From the NCBI RefSeq assembly GCF_963082495.1, contig NZ_CAUJAN010000005.1:107501-159649 (forward strand): a DNA stretch of 52,149 bases, written 5' to 3'. Source of the DNA: Methanobrevibacter sp. V74 (GTDB lineage: Archaea > Methanobacteriota > Methanobacteria > Methanobacteriales > Methanobacteriaceae). The position numbers were made by a program, and so were the translations under genes. The notes under the pieces are model-generated. The model did not search any database, was not told the DNA's origin, and saw nothing but the letters and a program-made list of their open reading frames with translations. Below are positions 40,234 to 50,498 of the stretch, piece by piece (position 1 is the first letter of the stretch; each line of letters starts with the position of its first letter).

Positions 40234-42579
40234 ATGGATTAAGAATTTAAATAAAGTTATAATAGTGTTTTTATTTTTAATATTTTTATCTATTTCAGCT
40301 GTTTCAGCACAAGACAATGCAACATCTGAAATAGATTTAAGTGAAAATACTACAATTTTAGAAGTTGAAGATAATGATAAATTAAATGTTGAAATGAACA
40401 AAAGCGATTTAAAAGGATCTACTTCAACATTTACTGATTTGCAAAACATAATCAACAAAGCACCTATTGGTGGTACAATAACTCTAACTAAAGACTATAC
40501 ATATGTATTTGGAGATAATGCGATAATAATTAATAAACCTTTAACTATTGATGGTAAAAACCATGTACTTAACGGAAGATTAGCTACACGAATATTCTGG
40601 ATAGGTGACAATCAAGTCACATTAAAAAATATAAGATTCATAAATGCTAATAATACTCAAACAGATTGGGGTGGTGCCATTGACTGGTTTGGAGATAATG
40701 TTAATTTAGAAAATTGTTACTTTGAAAATAACCACGCACGTAAACTTGGTGGTGCTATTTACTTACATGGAACACACGGCAATATAAAAAACTGCACTTT
40801 TAACAATAACCATGCAGAAAAGGGTGGTGCTGTTTATTGGAATGGTAATAATGGTAAATTAAGTGCTTGTTCTTTTAATAATAATCATGCAGATGGGTAT
40901 GGTGGTGCTGTTGATTGGTATGGTGATAATGGTTTTTTAAGTGCTTGTTCTTTTGTTAATAACCATGCTAAATGGGATGGTGGTGCTGTTTCTTGGTATG
41001 GGGTTAATGATAAGGTAATGAATTGTTCTTTTGTTAATAACCATGCAGAGTATGGTGGTGGTGCTGTTTATTGGCATGGTGCTAATGGTTTTTTAAGTGC
41101 TTGTTCTTTTGTTAATAATCATGCATATAATAGGGGTGGTGCTGTTTATTGGTGGGGTGCTAATGGTACTTTAAAGGATTGTTCTTTTATTAATAACCAT
41201 GCAGATGCTGGTGGTGCTGTTTGTTGGGATATTGGAGCTAATGGTTTTTTAAGTGCTTGTTCTTTTGTTAATAACCATGCAGATGTTGGTGGTGCTGTTT
41301 GGTGGACTGGTGCTAATGGTTTTTTAAGTGCTTGTTCTTTTGTTAATAATCATGCAGATGCTGATGGTGGTGCTGTTGATTGGTATGGTGATAATGGTTT
41401 TTTAAGTGCTTGTTCTTTTGTTAATAATCATGCAGATGTTGGTGGTGCTGTTGATTGGGCTGGTGATAATGGTAAATTAAGTGGTTGTTCTTTTGTTAAT
41501 AACCATGCTAAAAAATTTAAAGGTAATGCTATTTACTGGTATAATCCAGGTGATATATTTGCTTGTACTTTTAGTGTATTTCGTCCTAAAAATACAAACA
41601 CTGTTACTGTTAATAACTTAATTTACTACAAAAATAATAATTACAATGTTAATTACTATGAAAATGGTAATAAAATCCTTAATAGTGGGATAAATAAGAA
41701 TATTACTTTTTTTAATTTAAACAGTGGAAAACACACTATTAAAATTTGATTTATAAAAAAGACGGTAATGATTTGACTAATGATTTAATTATTACTGGTG
41801 ATTCTTATTTAAATTCTAATAATGTGTATATGTTTTATAATGATGGGACAAAATATAAGGTAAAATTAACAGACTACCAAGGAAAACCTTTAATTTATAA
41901 AAATCTTCAAATCACAATCAAAAATAAAAAATACAACCTAAAAACAGACAAATATGGCTATGCTACTATACTTCTCAAACAAAAACCTGGACAATACTCA
42001 ATAATAGCTAAATTCAATGGAGATAAAGATTATGGTCCAAGCACATTTAAATCCATGGTAAAAATCTTAAAATCCCCAATAACAAAAAATAAAAACATGA
42101 ATATTTATTTCATGGGTGGAACATTTAAAGTACAAATAATACATGCAAATGGTAAAAATGTAGGCGCTGGAAAAACAGTAAAATTCACAATATCAGGAAA
42201 AACATACAGTAAAAAAACAGACAAAAATGGATATGCAAGCCTAAAAATCACACAAAAACCAAAAACACACACTATAACCACAAAATACACCAAATTCATC
42301 ACAAAAAATAAAATCACAATCCAACCACTACTAACAGCAAAAAACATCATAAAGAAAAAAACAAAAACAACAAAATTCCAGGCCAAACTAGTAAACACAA
42401 AAGGAAAACCACAAGCAAAAAAGAAAATAACATTTAAATTCAAAGGAAAAAAATACAAAAAATTAACAAACAAAAAAGGAATAGCCACACTAAAAATCAA
42501 AAACCTAAAAAAAGGCAAATACAACATCTACACACAATACACCAAATCAAAAATAAAAAACACAATAACAATCAAATAA
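40234..42579 (+). pseudogene. Adhesin-like surface protein, beta-helix repeats plus Ig-like domains, frame broken
   Basis: The gene has a signal peptide (VIIVFLFLIFLSISAVSAQD), a parallel beta-helix region of 11 tandem units, and a C-terminal part with three Ig-like domains of the type found in Methanobrevibacter adhesin-like proteins (YKVKLTDYQGKPLIYKNLQI; NKKGIATLKIKNLKKGKYNI). Two lesions are visible. The best start, ATG 40234 after GGAGG, is followed by a stop unless one base is removed; otherwise a GTG at 40265 must serve and shortens the signal. At 41747 a TGA ends the first frame, and the second continues after a one-base change in TTT. Intact, it would be about 780 residues, exported and perhaps held to the pseudomurein wall. 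Confidence 0.75.
40673..41535 (+). repeat. Eleven tandem ~75-bp coding repeats (beta-helix units)
   Basis: Eleven units of 24-26 codons follow the pattern GGAVYW-x-G-x-NG-x-LSACSFVNNHA. Several middle units are nearly identical in DNA (GGTTTTTTAAGTGCTTGTTC repeated), suggesting recent slippage or gene conversion, while the first three are more diverged. The pattern matches polymorphic-outer-membrane-type parallel beta-helix repeats. Confidence 0.88.
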
Positions 42580-42628
42580 AAAAAAAGATAAGGAACCACC
42601 AATACTTCCTTATTTTAACCTTTTTTTA

Positions 42629-42665
42629 GTTTTGAATAATTCAACTGAAAACATTCAGTATTAAC
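42629..42665. repeat. 37-bp direct repeat, copy 2
   Basis: Identical to 39001-39037. Its right edge is the exact point where the helicase coding sequence begins (CAG at 42665 starts QKEIVTYGGNKF), so it marks a recombination junction that removed the helicase 5' end. Confidence 0.88.
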
Positions 42666-45600
42666 AGAAAGAGATTGTTACTTATGGGGGAAATAAGTTT
42701 TTAAGCATAGAAGCGGGGTCGGGTGTAGGCAAAACCCGTGTTTTAATTGAAAAAGTTAATTATATGGTAAATGAGTTAGGGGGTGGATCCTAAATCATTG
42801 CTAATTGTCACTTTTTCAACTAAAGCTGCAGATGAACTTCGAGAGAGATTGTCTGAAGGTGATTTGTTAAAAAGTGATGTTCAAAAGATGCATATATCAA
42901 CTATTCACTCTTTTTGCGAAAAGATACTTGAAGAAAATGGTCATGTTGGTTTAAATATCATTTCAGACGATGCCGGTGAGAAAAACTTGTTGTTCATTGG
43001 AAAGCATATGGAAGAGCTTGGATTTGTTAAAGAATGTTACATGTCAAGTAGCAACATCAAATATATTGCCAATAAATATAAATGAATATTGCTCTTTCAG
43101 TGTTGACACAGATAAGTTAATTGATTATATCACAGAAAATAGGCCAGTCAGCGAGGGATATGTCCACTTTTGTCCGTGAGCGAATGGAATTAAATGATGG
43201 AGAATATCCTCATGATGAAGTTCGAAAAAATGATGAGTTTAAAGAGTCCAAGTATAATGCACAATACATCTGCAAATCGCCAAATCCTATCCGATTTATG
43301 AAAAATATCTTAAAGCGCGAAAAAGCAATTGACTTTGCACATCTACAAAAGGATGCATTAGAAATTGTCAAAAAAGATGGATTTAAAACACAGTTCACCA
43401 ACATACTAATTGATGAGTTTCAAGATACAGATCCTATGCAGATGGAATTGTTTGAGTATCTGATGAAACAAGCAAAATCATTTACAGTAGTAGGTGACAT
43501 TAATCAAAGCATATATGGATTTAGAGGTTCAAACATTAATCCATTTACATATTTAGCTAAATATCATAAAGATAAATTCGAGTTTAAAAGCCTGACCACT
43601 AATTATCGCTCCACTCATGAAATCATCGATGTGTCTGAAGATTTCATTAAACATCAAAGACCAGTTGAATCCGCACTTGGAAAGGCTCAATGTGGTCGTG
43701 ATGTAAAATAATCATGTTTATTATTCTTTAAATAACTATGATGCTAAAAATAAATCGACTAAAGAATCATCAATTGATAGTGAAGCTGAAAACATTGTAA
43801 ATATCATTAAATATTTGATTGAAAATGAAAAAATCAATAGATTGTCCGATATTGGCATTCTATTTCGTTCTCTTTCAAAAAGTACCTCACGATGTATCGG
43901 ACCATTGCTTGAAAAATTAGAAGCGGAAAATATTAAATTTCAGGTCAATAACAATGATTTAATCAGTCAGGATGAAATTAAGTCAATTTTAACACTCTTT
44001 CACCATCTGGTTTCAGATGATGATCCTCACAGTCACAGGTTTAATAGATGGGAAAAAGACTGGCTGAATTTAAAGGCATATGCCAATCAGATCTTGTTCA
44101 ATTTATCTGATGAGACAAAAGAGATACTGATTAGCTTGCAGAATAAATTTGAAGAGGATGTTGTCAGGGCTGAAAATTATTTTTGGCTAAAAGACCATAA
44201 TAAAGGAGGTAAAAAATCCTTCAAAACAGTATTTGCCCGTGATGAGGAAATGCTCATTTAAAATATTTAATAGTGTTACAAGGCCGGTTTTAACAAACGA
44301 TAACCTAATTGAATATGGTATTGAAAATGAAGATGATTTGGAATTCTTTAGAAAATTAAATGAATTTAAAGACTCATTGTACTCTGAGGATGTTAAATTC
44401 TACGACAGGTCAACAGTTTCTGAGGTTTATTTAAAACTATTAACTGATGTTACCGGTTATTTGTCTGAAGATTTAATCTTAAGTGATGAAGGAGATATTA
44501 TAATTAACAACCTCTCAAAAATTACAGGTTCTCTTCAAACATTTGTTGACGTTAAGTTCAACCGGGACATTAGAGGTGCATTTTGGTTTGTATATAGAAC
44601 CATTGAAGAATGGTCTGTTTTACAAACCCCTGCCGAATCTACCGCATTTTGGTTTGTATATAGAACCATTGAAGGACATTCGGCTTATTCTGATGAAAGT
44701 GATGCCATTCAAATAATGACTGTCCATCAGTCAAAAGGATTAGAATTCCCGGTTGTTATTATTCCCTCTCTTGAAAAAAGACAATTTCCCAATGAAATAT
44801 ATCGATCCAAATCCAGATAATGGATGGATTTTTGGCCAGCCCGTTTATTACACTCCTGATGACTGTTTAAATTATCCCAAATTTGATAAGGAATTCGGGC
44901 CTGAACTGTCTCATAATATGGAAGAGGAAAGAGTTATTTATGTTGCAATGACTCGTGCAGAGGATACATTAATATTGTCTTCATTAGTGGAGGATATGAA
45001 CCAGTCAAATCAAATCGCAATTGAACAAAGTGAATTTGAAAGACTTCCAAAAGGTCCGGACTGCATAGAAAAATGCAATTAATGAAAACTTAAATAAATG
45101 CAAATTAATTGACCCTGAAGATATGGACATCAATGTGGTGTATTGCAGGAAGGATGAAGAGGATGATGAATACTGTGTTGATTTAAGCTTCACTGCTTTG
45201 GAAAATTATAATAATTGTCCATTTAGATATAAAACTAGCTAACGGAGTTAATTTCACCATATCATTGAAAAACAGGAGATTGATGATGGGATTTTTGCCC
45301 ACTATACACTTGAAGTTATCAACAAAAAAATAATTAATAATGGCAATGTCTTTATTGGTGAGGATGAGGTTGTTAAAACAATAGAGGAATTATTTGAAAA
45401 TTCAAATGATGAGTTAAAAGAAGAGGATCCTGTTGGGTATGAAAAACAACTTAACGAAATAATCGGCAACATTTATTCATTATTATAAAAATTACGGTAA
45501 AAATATAAAAATACTTGATAGTGAATATCCCTTCTATTTAAAAGACAGAAACTATGCCCTTAATGGAGTCATTGATTTAATCTATGAAATTGATGGTAAA

Positions 45601-45783
45601 TTGGGCATTATTGATTATAAGAATACTCGCTTAGAGGCCAAATACAAAGATAAATTTAAAAAGCAACTTCATTTATATGTATTGGCATTAAGGGACCAAA
45701 ATCATGAATATGAAGGTAAGGAAATTAGCGAACTTAAAGTTTACACTATTATAATTACTAACCAAACTTTGTTATTATTATAG
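42665..45783 (+). pseudogene. AddA/UvrD-like helicase with RecB-type nuclease domain, heavily frameshifted, 5' truncated
   Basis: All SF1A helicase motifs remain, in changing frames: EAGSGVGKTRVLIEKV (Walker A, 42707), LLIVTFSTKAADELRERL, NILIDEFQDTDPMQ (motif II, 43405), VVGDINQSIYGFRGSNINPF, LTTNYRSTHEIIDVSEDF, IQIMTVHQSKGLEFPVVIIP (44707) and EEERVIYVAMTRAEDTLILS (44922). A C-terminal PD-(D/E)XK nuclease domain follows (YALNGVIDLIYEID, LGIIDYKN, KQLHLYVLAL to 45700). The original was about 1000 residues, a dual helicase-nuclease for break repair or foreign-DNA processing. At least six frame changes, one an extra G in GGGGG near 42780, and loss of the start show it is dead. The 3' end is cut by the IS630-type element. 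Confidence 0.85.
44578..44709 (+). repeat. In-frame 66-bp partial tandem duplication inside the helicase pseudogene
   Basis: A block of about 30 bases encoding AFWFVYRTIE begins at 44578 and again at 44644, period 66 bases (22 codons). Only the first 30-odd bases of each unit match; the intervening part is unique. Confidence 0.7.
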
Positions 45784-47128
45784 ATGACTGACAAATTATA
45801 AAATATGTCTGGAAAATCTAAAATTGATGTTTTTAATAAAATGACTAAAACCGCATTAGATGAGGAAATCAGCAATTATGTGGCTTATCATAGGTATTAT
45901 CAAAGATTGATTGCTGTTAAAATTGTTAGTGAAGGCAATACAATAACTGATGCTGCGAATATTCTAGGAAAATCATATCAAACAGTTCACAGATGGATTA
46001 AAACATGTGAATCTGAAGGATTGGAAGGTTTAAAACCTTCTTTTGGTGGTGGAAGGCCATCAAAATTAACTTATGATCAACTAATTGAATTAGACAAAAT
46101 CATTGAAAAAACACCAAATATGTCAATGAAAGATGTACATCTTCTTGTTAATGAAAAATTTAATGTAGATTACAGTTTAAAACAAATAGGAAAAATTGTA
46201 AAGAAATTAGGATACAATTACAGCAAAGCATATCCTAAATTTTCAAAATCCCCTGAAGATGCTGAAGAACAGTTAAAAAAAACTTTTAGAAGAACATAAC
46301 GTAACAACACGATATTATAGTCTTATTTGATGAAGCATCATTCCAAAATGAACCCTACACTCAAAAATCACTATATAAAAAAGGAACCAAACACACACAA
46401 ACTGTAAATCCATACAAATTCAAAATCAACGCCATTGGATCACTAACAATAAATGGAAATTCGACCATCACAATCACAAATTCATCAACAGCACCAGAAA
46501 TTGCAATAGCACTTCTAGAATTAAGAATAGCAAATACAAACAACAAAAATACAGTAAAAATATTAAATAAAATAATATTCGATGTTAATCTAACTGATGA
46601 AGATATAGATAAAATATTAATGAAAAACAACAAAGATAATGAAGTTTTCGCAGCAAAAATTTTAAAAACATTAGAAAAATATAAGGACAATACCACCTCA
46701 ACAATCGCTAGAATCATTGGAAAACACTGCAATAGAGAATCACTCAACAATGTGAAAAAAAGAAGAGAAATAAGACGAAAAATAAACTTTAAATCTGTTA
46801 CAAAAAGAAGACATTAATAACAAAAATGCAAACCGAACAAAGAATATGTTTAATTCTAGATAATTATAGCGTCCACAAGTCTGCATTCATCAAAAAATAG
46901 CATTACATCTTATTGAATTAATATACCTCCCACCATACTCTCCTCACTTAAATCCAATTGAACAAATATGGAGACAAATAAAAAGAAAAATAAAACATTA
47001 TTATCTTGAATCAAAAGAATTTCTGCGAGATTTAACAATAGAAACGTATAATGAATCGATTTCTGAAACAAAAGTTCATGACAAATGGCTCGAAACATTT
47101 ATACCAAAAATTTGGTAATTAACTATAA
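45749..47128. mobile_element. IS630-type insertion sequence (approximate ends)
   Basis: Imperfect inverted ends can be drawn: ATTACTAACCAAACTTTG around 45754-45771 and, complemented, GTTAATTACCAAATTTTT around 47107-47124. The left end lies where the helicase coding sequence breaks off after SELKVYTI, next to a TA, the usual IS630 target. The boundaries are good to within about ten bases. A broken transposase fills the element. Confidence 0.65.
45805..47118 (+). pseudogene. IS630-family transposase, frameshifted, with internal insertion
   Basis: The first frame from ATG 45805 (MSGKSKIDVFNKMTKTALDE) gives the helix-turn-helix region (SYQTVHRWIKTCESEGLEGL). After RRT at 46299 the frame changes and LFDEASFQNEPYTQKSLYKK (first Asp) begins. 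It runs to TAA 46817, and a third frame gives VLILDNYSVHKSAF (second Asp, 46846), then YSPHLNPIEQIWRQIKRKIK (catalytic Glu, 46932-46995) to TAA 47118. Between the first and second Asp there is an extra helical stretch of about 90 residues (DVNLTDEDIDKILMKNNKDN) not present in typical IS630 enzymes. At least three lesions make it inactive. Confidence 0.78.
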
Positions 47129-47491
47129 TGTGAAAAATCTAATCGATTTAATATGATCATGTTACATCTTCTTTGAGAAAGAATATAATCCATATAATCT
47201 TTCTAAGTCATTTTTCTTTCCCTAATGAATCTATTGGCTTCGGCAATATATTTTTTTGACACAAAACAATCAAAAACTTACTTTAAAAAGTTCCATGATG
47301 AATCTATAAAAAGTACATCACCTCACCTCAAATTAACTTAAAAACCTTAATCATAATATTAATATTTGTAGCTAATAAACTATGATTGATTATTAAAATT
47401 AACTATAAGTTAATTAAAACTATTTAATAAAGTATCAGAATAAGTAAATGTGGAATCAATTAAAATTAAGAACAAAAAAAGAAGAAAAAAC

Positions 47492-47509
47492 CTTAAGTTT
47501 CTAGGAATG
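47492..47509. repeat. Solitary copy of the IS4-type terminal repeat
   Basis: CTTAAGTTTCTAGGAATG matches 18 bases of the right terminal repeat of the element at 37149-38911. No partner end or transposase is next to it, so it is a relic of a deleted or one-ended copy. Confidence 0.75.
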
Positions 47510-47520
47510 TAATTTTGGTT

Positions 47521-47686
47521 CTTTCAAAAACTTGTGTGATTTAAATATCTTCAAGTTTTTTATTAAAAACTTTTTCTTAATATTTGGAGTTATTTTTATA
47601 ATTTAAAGCTAATTAATCCGTTATTTTGAAAAATTTAAATGAATAGATTAATCGAAAAAATTAATTATCATACAAGTTTTTGAAAG
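47521..47686. mobile_element. Candidate 166-bp MITE
   Basis: CTTTCAAAAACTTGTGTG at 47521-47538 and the complement of CTTTCAAAAACTTGTATG at 47669-47686 are 18-base inverted repeats with one mismatch. The interior is non-coding and AT-rich, with AATCCGTTATT also found inside the left part of the IS4-type element (near 37235). Size and structure suit a miniature transposable element. Confidence 0.5.
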
Positions 47687-47696
47687 TGCCTTAATT

Positions 47697-48832
47697 TTAA
47701 AAACCATATCCTTCAGTTTCAAATGTCTTTGCAACATCTTTTAAAACTTCAGGGATGTCGATTTGTTGTGGGCATTCTTCAACACACATTTCGCACTCAA
47801 CACAATCAGAAGCTATTCCAACATCAGGAAGTTTTGAATAATTTAAATAAGCATTACCTGCTTGTGACCAACCTTCATTGCCCAGGAGTTTATCTTTATT
47901 GTACAAATCAAAAATTTTTGCAATATCAATCTCTTCGGGGCATGCATCAATGCAATATCTGCATTTTGTACAGTCAACAGTAATGTTGCTGTTAATTATT
48001 TCAGAAACTTCTTTAAGAATTTCAAGTTCCTCATCATTTAAGGGGTCTGCATTTTTGATTTCTGAAATATTATTCTCAAGTTGTTCCAAATTACTTGTAC
48101 CCGTGAATATGACCTTAATATCTTCAAGATTAGCTACAAATCTCATGGCCCATGAAATTACTGATTTATCAGGATTATAATCCTTCATTATTATTTTGGC
48201 TTCTTTAGGAACATCTGCTAAAAATCCGCTTTATATGGTTCCATAATCATGATTTCTTTATTATATTTTCTTGCAACTTCCCAACATTTTTTTGATTCAA
48301 TTGCTTCATCTTCCCAGTCGATATAGTTGATTTGAAGCAATACAAATTCAATTTCAGGATGTTCGACTAAAATGCCTTCCAAAAATTCAGCATCCCCATG
48401 GGTGGACAATCCAATATGTTTAATGTATCCCTCTTCTTTTTTCCTTTGAATGAATGAATATAAATCAACATTTTTCCAAGCGGTTTCTGTATAACCACTT
48501 ACATTATGAAGCAGATAATAGTCAAAATAATCAACACCGCAATTTTTAAGCTGCTCTACAAATAATGGTTCTAATTGAGATTCCTTTGTAATTACAAATA
48601 AGGGCAATTTAGTTGATAACATAAAGGAATCACGAGGATATCTCTCAACTACTGATTTTCTAAAAGCTTCTTCCCCAACGCCTTCATGATAAACATATGC
48701 AGTATCAAAAAAGTTGAATCCGCTTTCCATGTAAGAATCTACCATTTTATTTACTTGCTCATAATCAATACTTTTAAAGTCATTTTCATCTAAAAGGGGA
48801 AGTCTCATCATCCCCAAACCTAATTCTACCAT
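47697..48832 (-). pseudogene. Ferredoxin-type aldo/keto reductase split by one frameshift
   Basis: The upstream frame (48832-48218, 204 residues) holds the reductase barrel: MVELGLGMMRLPLLDENDFK, FNFFDTAYVYHEGVGEE (Asp and Tyr of the tetrad), LSTKLPLF (Lys), YYLLHNVSG (His). It ends at EPYKADF, whereas relatives read GGFLADVPKEAK. That sequence is present in the next frame and runs on into the second part (from about 48236 to 47697), with helices and two 4Fe-4S motifs, CTKCRYCIDACPEEIDI and CVECEMCVEECPQQIDI. One missing G near 48233 explains the break. Restored, it is a normal oxidoreductase of about 375 residues. Mutation or sequencing error is undecided. Confidence 0.82.
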
Positions 48833-49408
48833 AATTTACTCTCCATCCCCTATCTTATAATTTATTTTAAACCACTGCCCATTTTTAAAATTGGAATATT
48901 AGTAACCAACTACCTCCAACAATCATTGCAGAAGATAACGGGAAACATATAAATAGATTTTTATAAATCCAAAATATAAATACCCATTGAAATATAATGT
49001 GAGAAATAAATTACAAAACTAAATGAAATTGACATTGCAATATTTTCCAATAGGTTGCTCTTTCAGGTTTAAATGTCATGAAATCATTTTTACATCTTCA
49101 TATTTAAATTCATGATTTTGAATATACACTCCCTAAAAAGCCCGAACTGGAGAGAAATTAAATATCCATCTAAAATAAAATTTTATTTTTTCAGTAGCAA
49201 AAAATCAACTGCATATAAAAAATATAAACAAATTGCAACAACAAAAGATATTTTGAACCAAAAATCGCAATATTCCTGAATAAAACTGTTTTAATACCGA
49301 ATTAATAAATAAACACCCAACAATGACCGGATAATTCTGACAAATCCTATAACCAAATATTATTTCAAAACAATAGTTTAAAATTCAATGAAAAAAAGAT
49401 AATGTGAA
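48833..49408. other. 576-bp spacer without recognisable gene
   Basis: The region between the reductase and modC is AT-rich, with stops in every frame. GATAACGGGAAACATATAAA near 48934 faintly resembles the 3' part of the IS4-type transposase gene (ATAACGGGAAACATCTATTT near 38535), so it may hold an IS scar. Nothing else is evident. Confidence 0.4.
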
Positions 49409-50443
49409 TTAATCTTCTAATAAGATTATATTATTAGGATCTACTTTTAAATACTTAGGAATTTCAAATTCATGATCATGAATCTGTTTATCACATTTCC
49501 ACCACAGACCATTAGTTAAAATTATTTCCCATTCAAAAGGCATTTCTAATTTTTTCGCATTTTTGGTATCAAACACATTAACATCATCTTTCTCAGCAGG
49601 AGAAAAATCATGTGCCCTTATTCCAATATGAGTAATATTAGGTGAAATCTTTTCAGATACTTCAAATACCACTCCCCAATCTAAAGTTTCGAGATGATAC
49701 TCATCAATAACTTCAATTTTAGAAATATTTTTACAGCCGGTTAGTCTAGCAACCTGAACTTTTCCCGGATTTTCAAATAATTCATGAGTATCTCCTTTCG
49801 CTATAATTTTGCCTTTATCCAATATTAAAAGTTCATCACAAAACTGGAACACCTCATCACGATCATGAGTAACCAGAATAGAAAATCCATCAAAGTCCCT
49901 TAGTAAATTAACAAGTTCAATACGTAATTGTTCCTTTAAGAAAGTATCCATAGCACTGAATGGTTCATCAAGCAATATAACATCAGGATTATAAGCCAAT
50001 ATGCGAGCTAAAGCTACTCTTTGCTGTTGACCTCCGGACAATTGTCGAGGATATCTTTTTTCTAATCCTTCTAAATGAAAACGCTTAATCATTTCAGATA
50101 CAATGTTGATATCATCATCCTTAGATAAACCGGCAGCCACGTTTTCTTCAACAGTCATATTTGGAAATAAAGCATAATTCTGAAAGAGATAACCTACATT
50201 TCTTTTTTGAGGTTTTAAATTAATTTTTTTATTAGAATCAAAATAAACAGTTTCTTCATTGGAATCTAAACTTACAACACCATTATCCGGATTAAAGATG
50301 CCTGCAATAAATTTAAGTGTCATACTTTTACCACAACCAGAAGGACCTAGAATACCTAAACACCCCTGTTTCAATTCAAAATCAACATCCAAATCAAATT
50401 CTTTAAGTTTTTTTTGAATATTCACTTTTAATTTATTGCCCAT
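49409..50443 (-). CDS. modC: Molybdate/tungstate ABC transporter ATP-binding protein
   Basis: A 344-residue ABC ATPase: Walker A LGPSGCGKSMTLKFIAGIF near residue 32, Q-loop GYLFQNYALFPNMTVEENVA, signature QLSGGQQQRVALARILAYNP near 135, Walker B VILLDEPFSAMDTFL and H-loop ILVTHDRDEVFQFCDELL. The C-terminal extension of about 110 residues (ISKIEVIDEYHLETLDWGVV, GIRAHDFSPAEK) is the regulatory/oxyanion-binding region found in ModC-type proteins. It powers uptake of molybdate or tungstate, needed for the formylmethanofuran dehydrogenase of methanogenesis. It is last in the order modA, modB, modC on the minus strand. Confidence 0.88.
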   Translation of the reverse strand: MGNKLKVNIQKKLKEFDLDVDFELKQGCLGILGPSGCGKSMTLKFIAGIFNPDNGVVSLDSNEETVYFDSNKKINLKPQKRNVGYLFQNYALFPNMTVEENVAAGLSKDDDINIVSEMIKRFHLEGLEKRYPRQLSGGQQQRVALARILAYNPDVILLDEPFSAMDTFLKEQLRIELVNLLRDFDGFSILVTHDRDEVFQFCDELLILDKGKIIAKGDTHELFENPGKVQVARLTGCKNISKIEVIDEYHLETLDWGVVFEVSEKISPNITHIGIRAHDFSPAEKDDVNVFDTKNAKKLEMPFEWEIILTNGLWWKCDKQIHDHEFEIPKYLKVDPNNIILLED

Positions 50444-50498
50444 AATCCTTCACCAGTAATACTCTAAAATATATTTTTAATTGTCTCTAATTAATAAA

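Larger units (their letters stand above)
47129..47696. other. Spacer with solitary IS4-type end and MITE-like repeat
   Basis: No gene is seen. 47492-47509 is an 18-base match to the IS4-type end at 38893-38910, in the same orientation. 47521-47686 is a candidate MITE. The rest (47129-47490) is AT-rich and featureless. Confidence 0.55.

Noticed and set aside
40673-41535. Regular ~75-bp repeats that could suggest a CRISPR array
   Set aside because: The whole unit repeats, there are no unique spacers between constant repeats, and it reads as beta-helix protein in one frame.
42105-42527. Minus-strand 140-codon hydrophobic frame in the adhesin 3' half
   Set aside because: It is the Phe/Val-rich mirror of the Lys/Asn-rich Ig-like domains.
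47293-47302. Second ATGATGA possible C box
   Set aside because: No D or D' box within the expected distance on the same strand.
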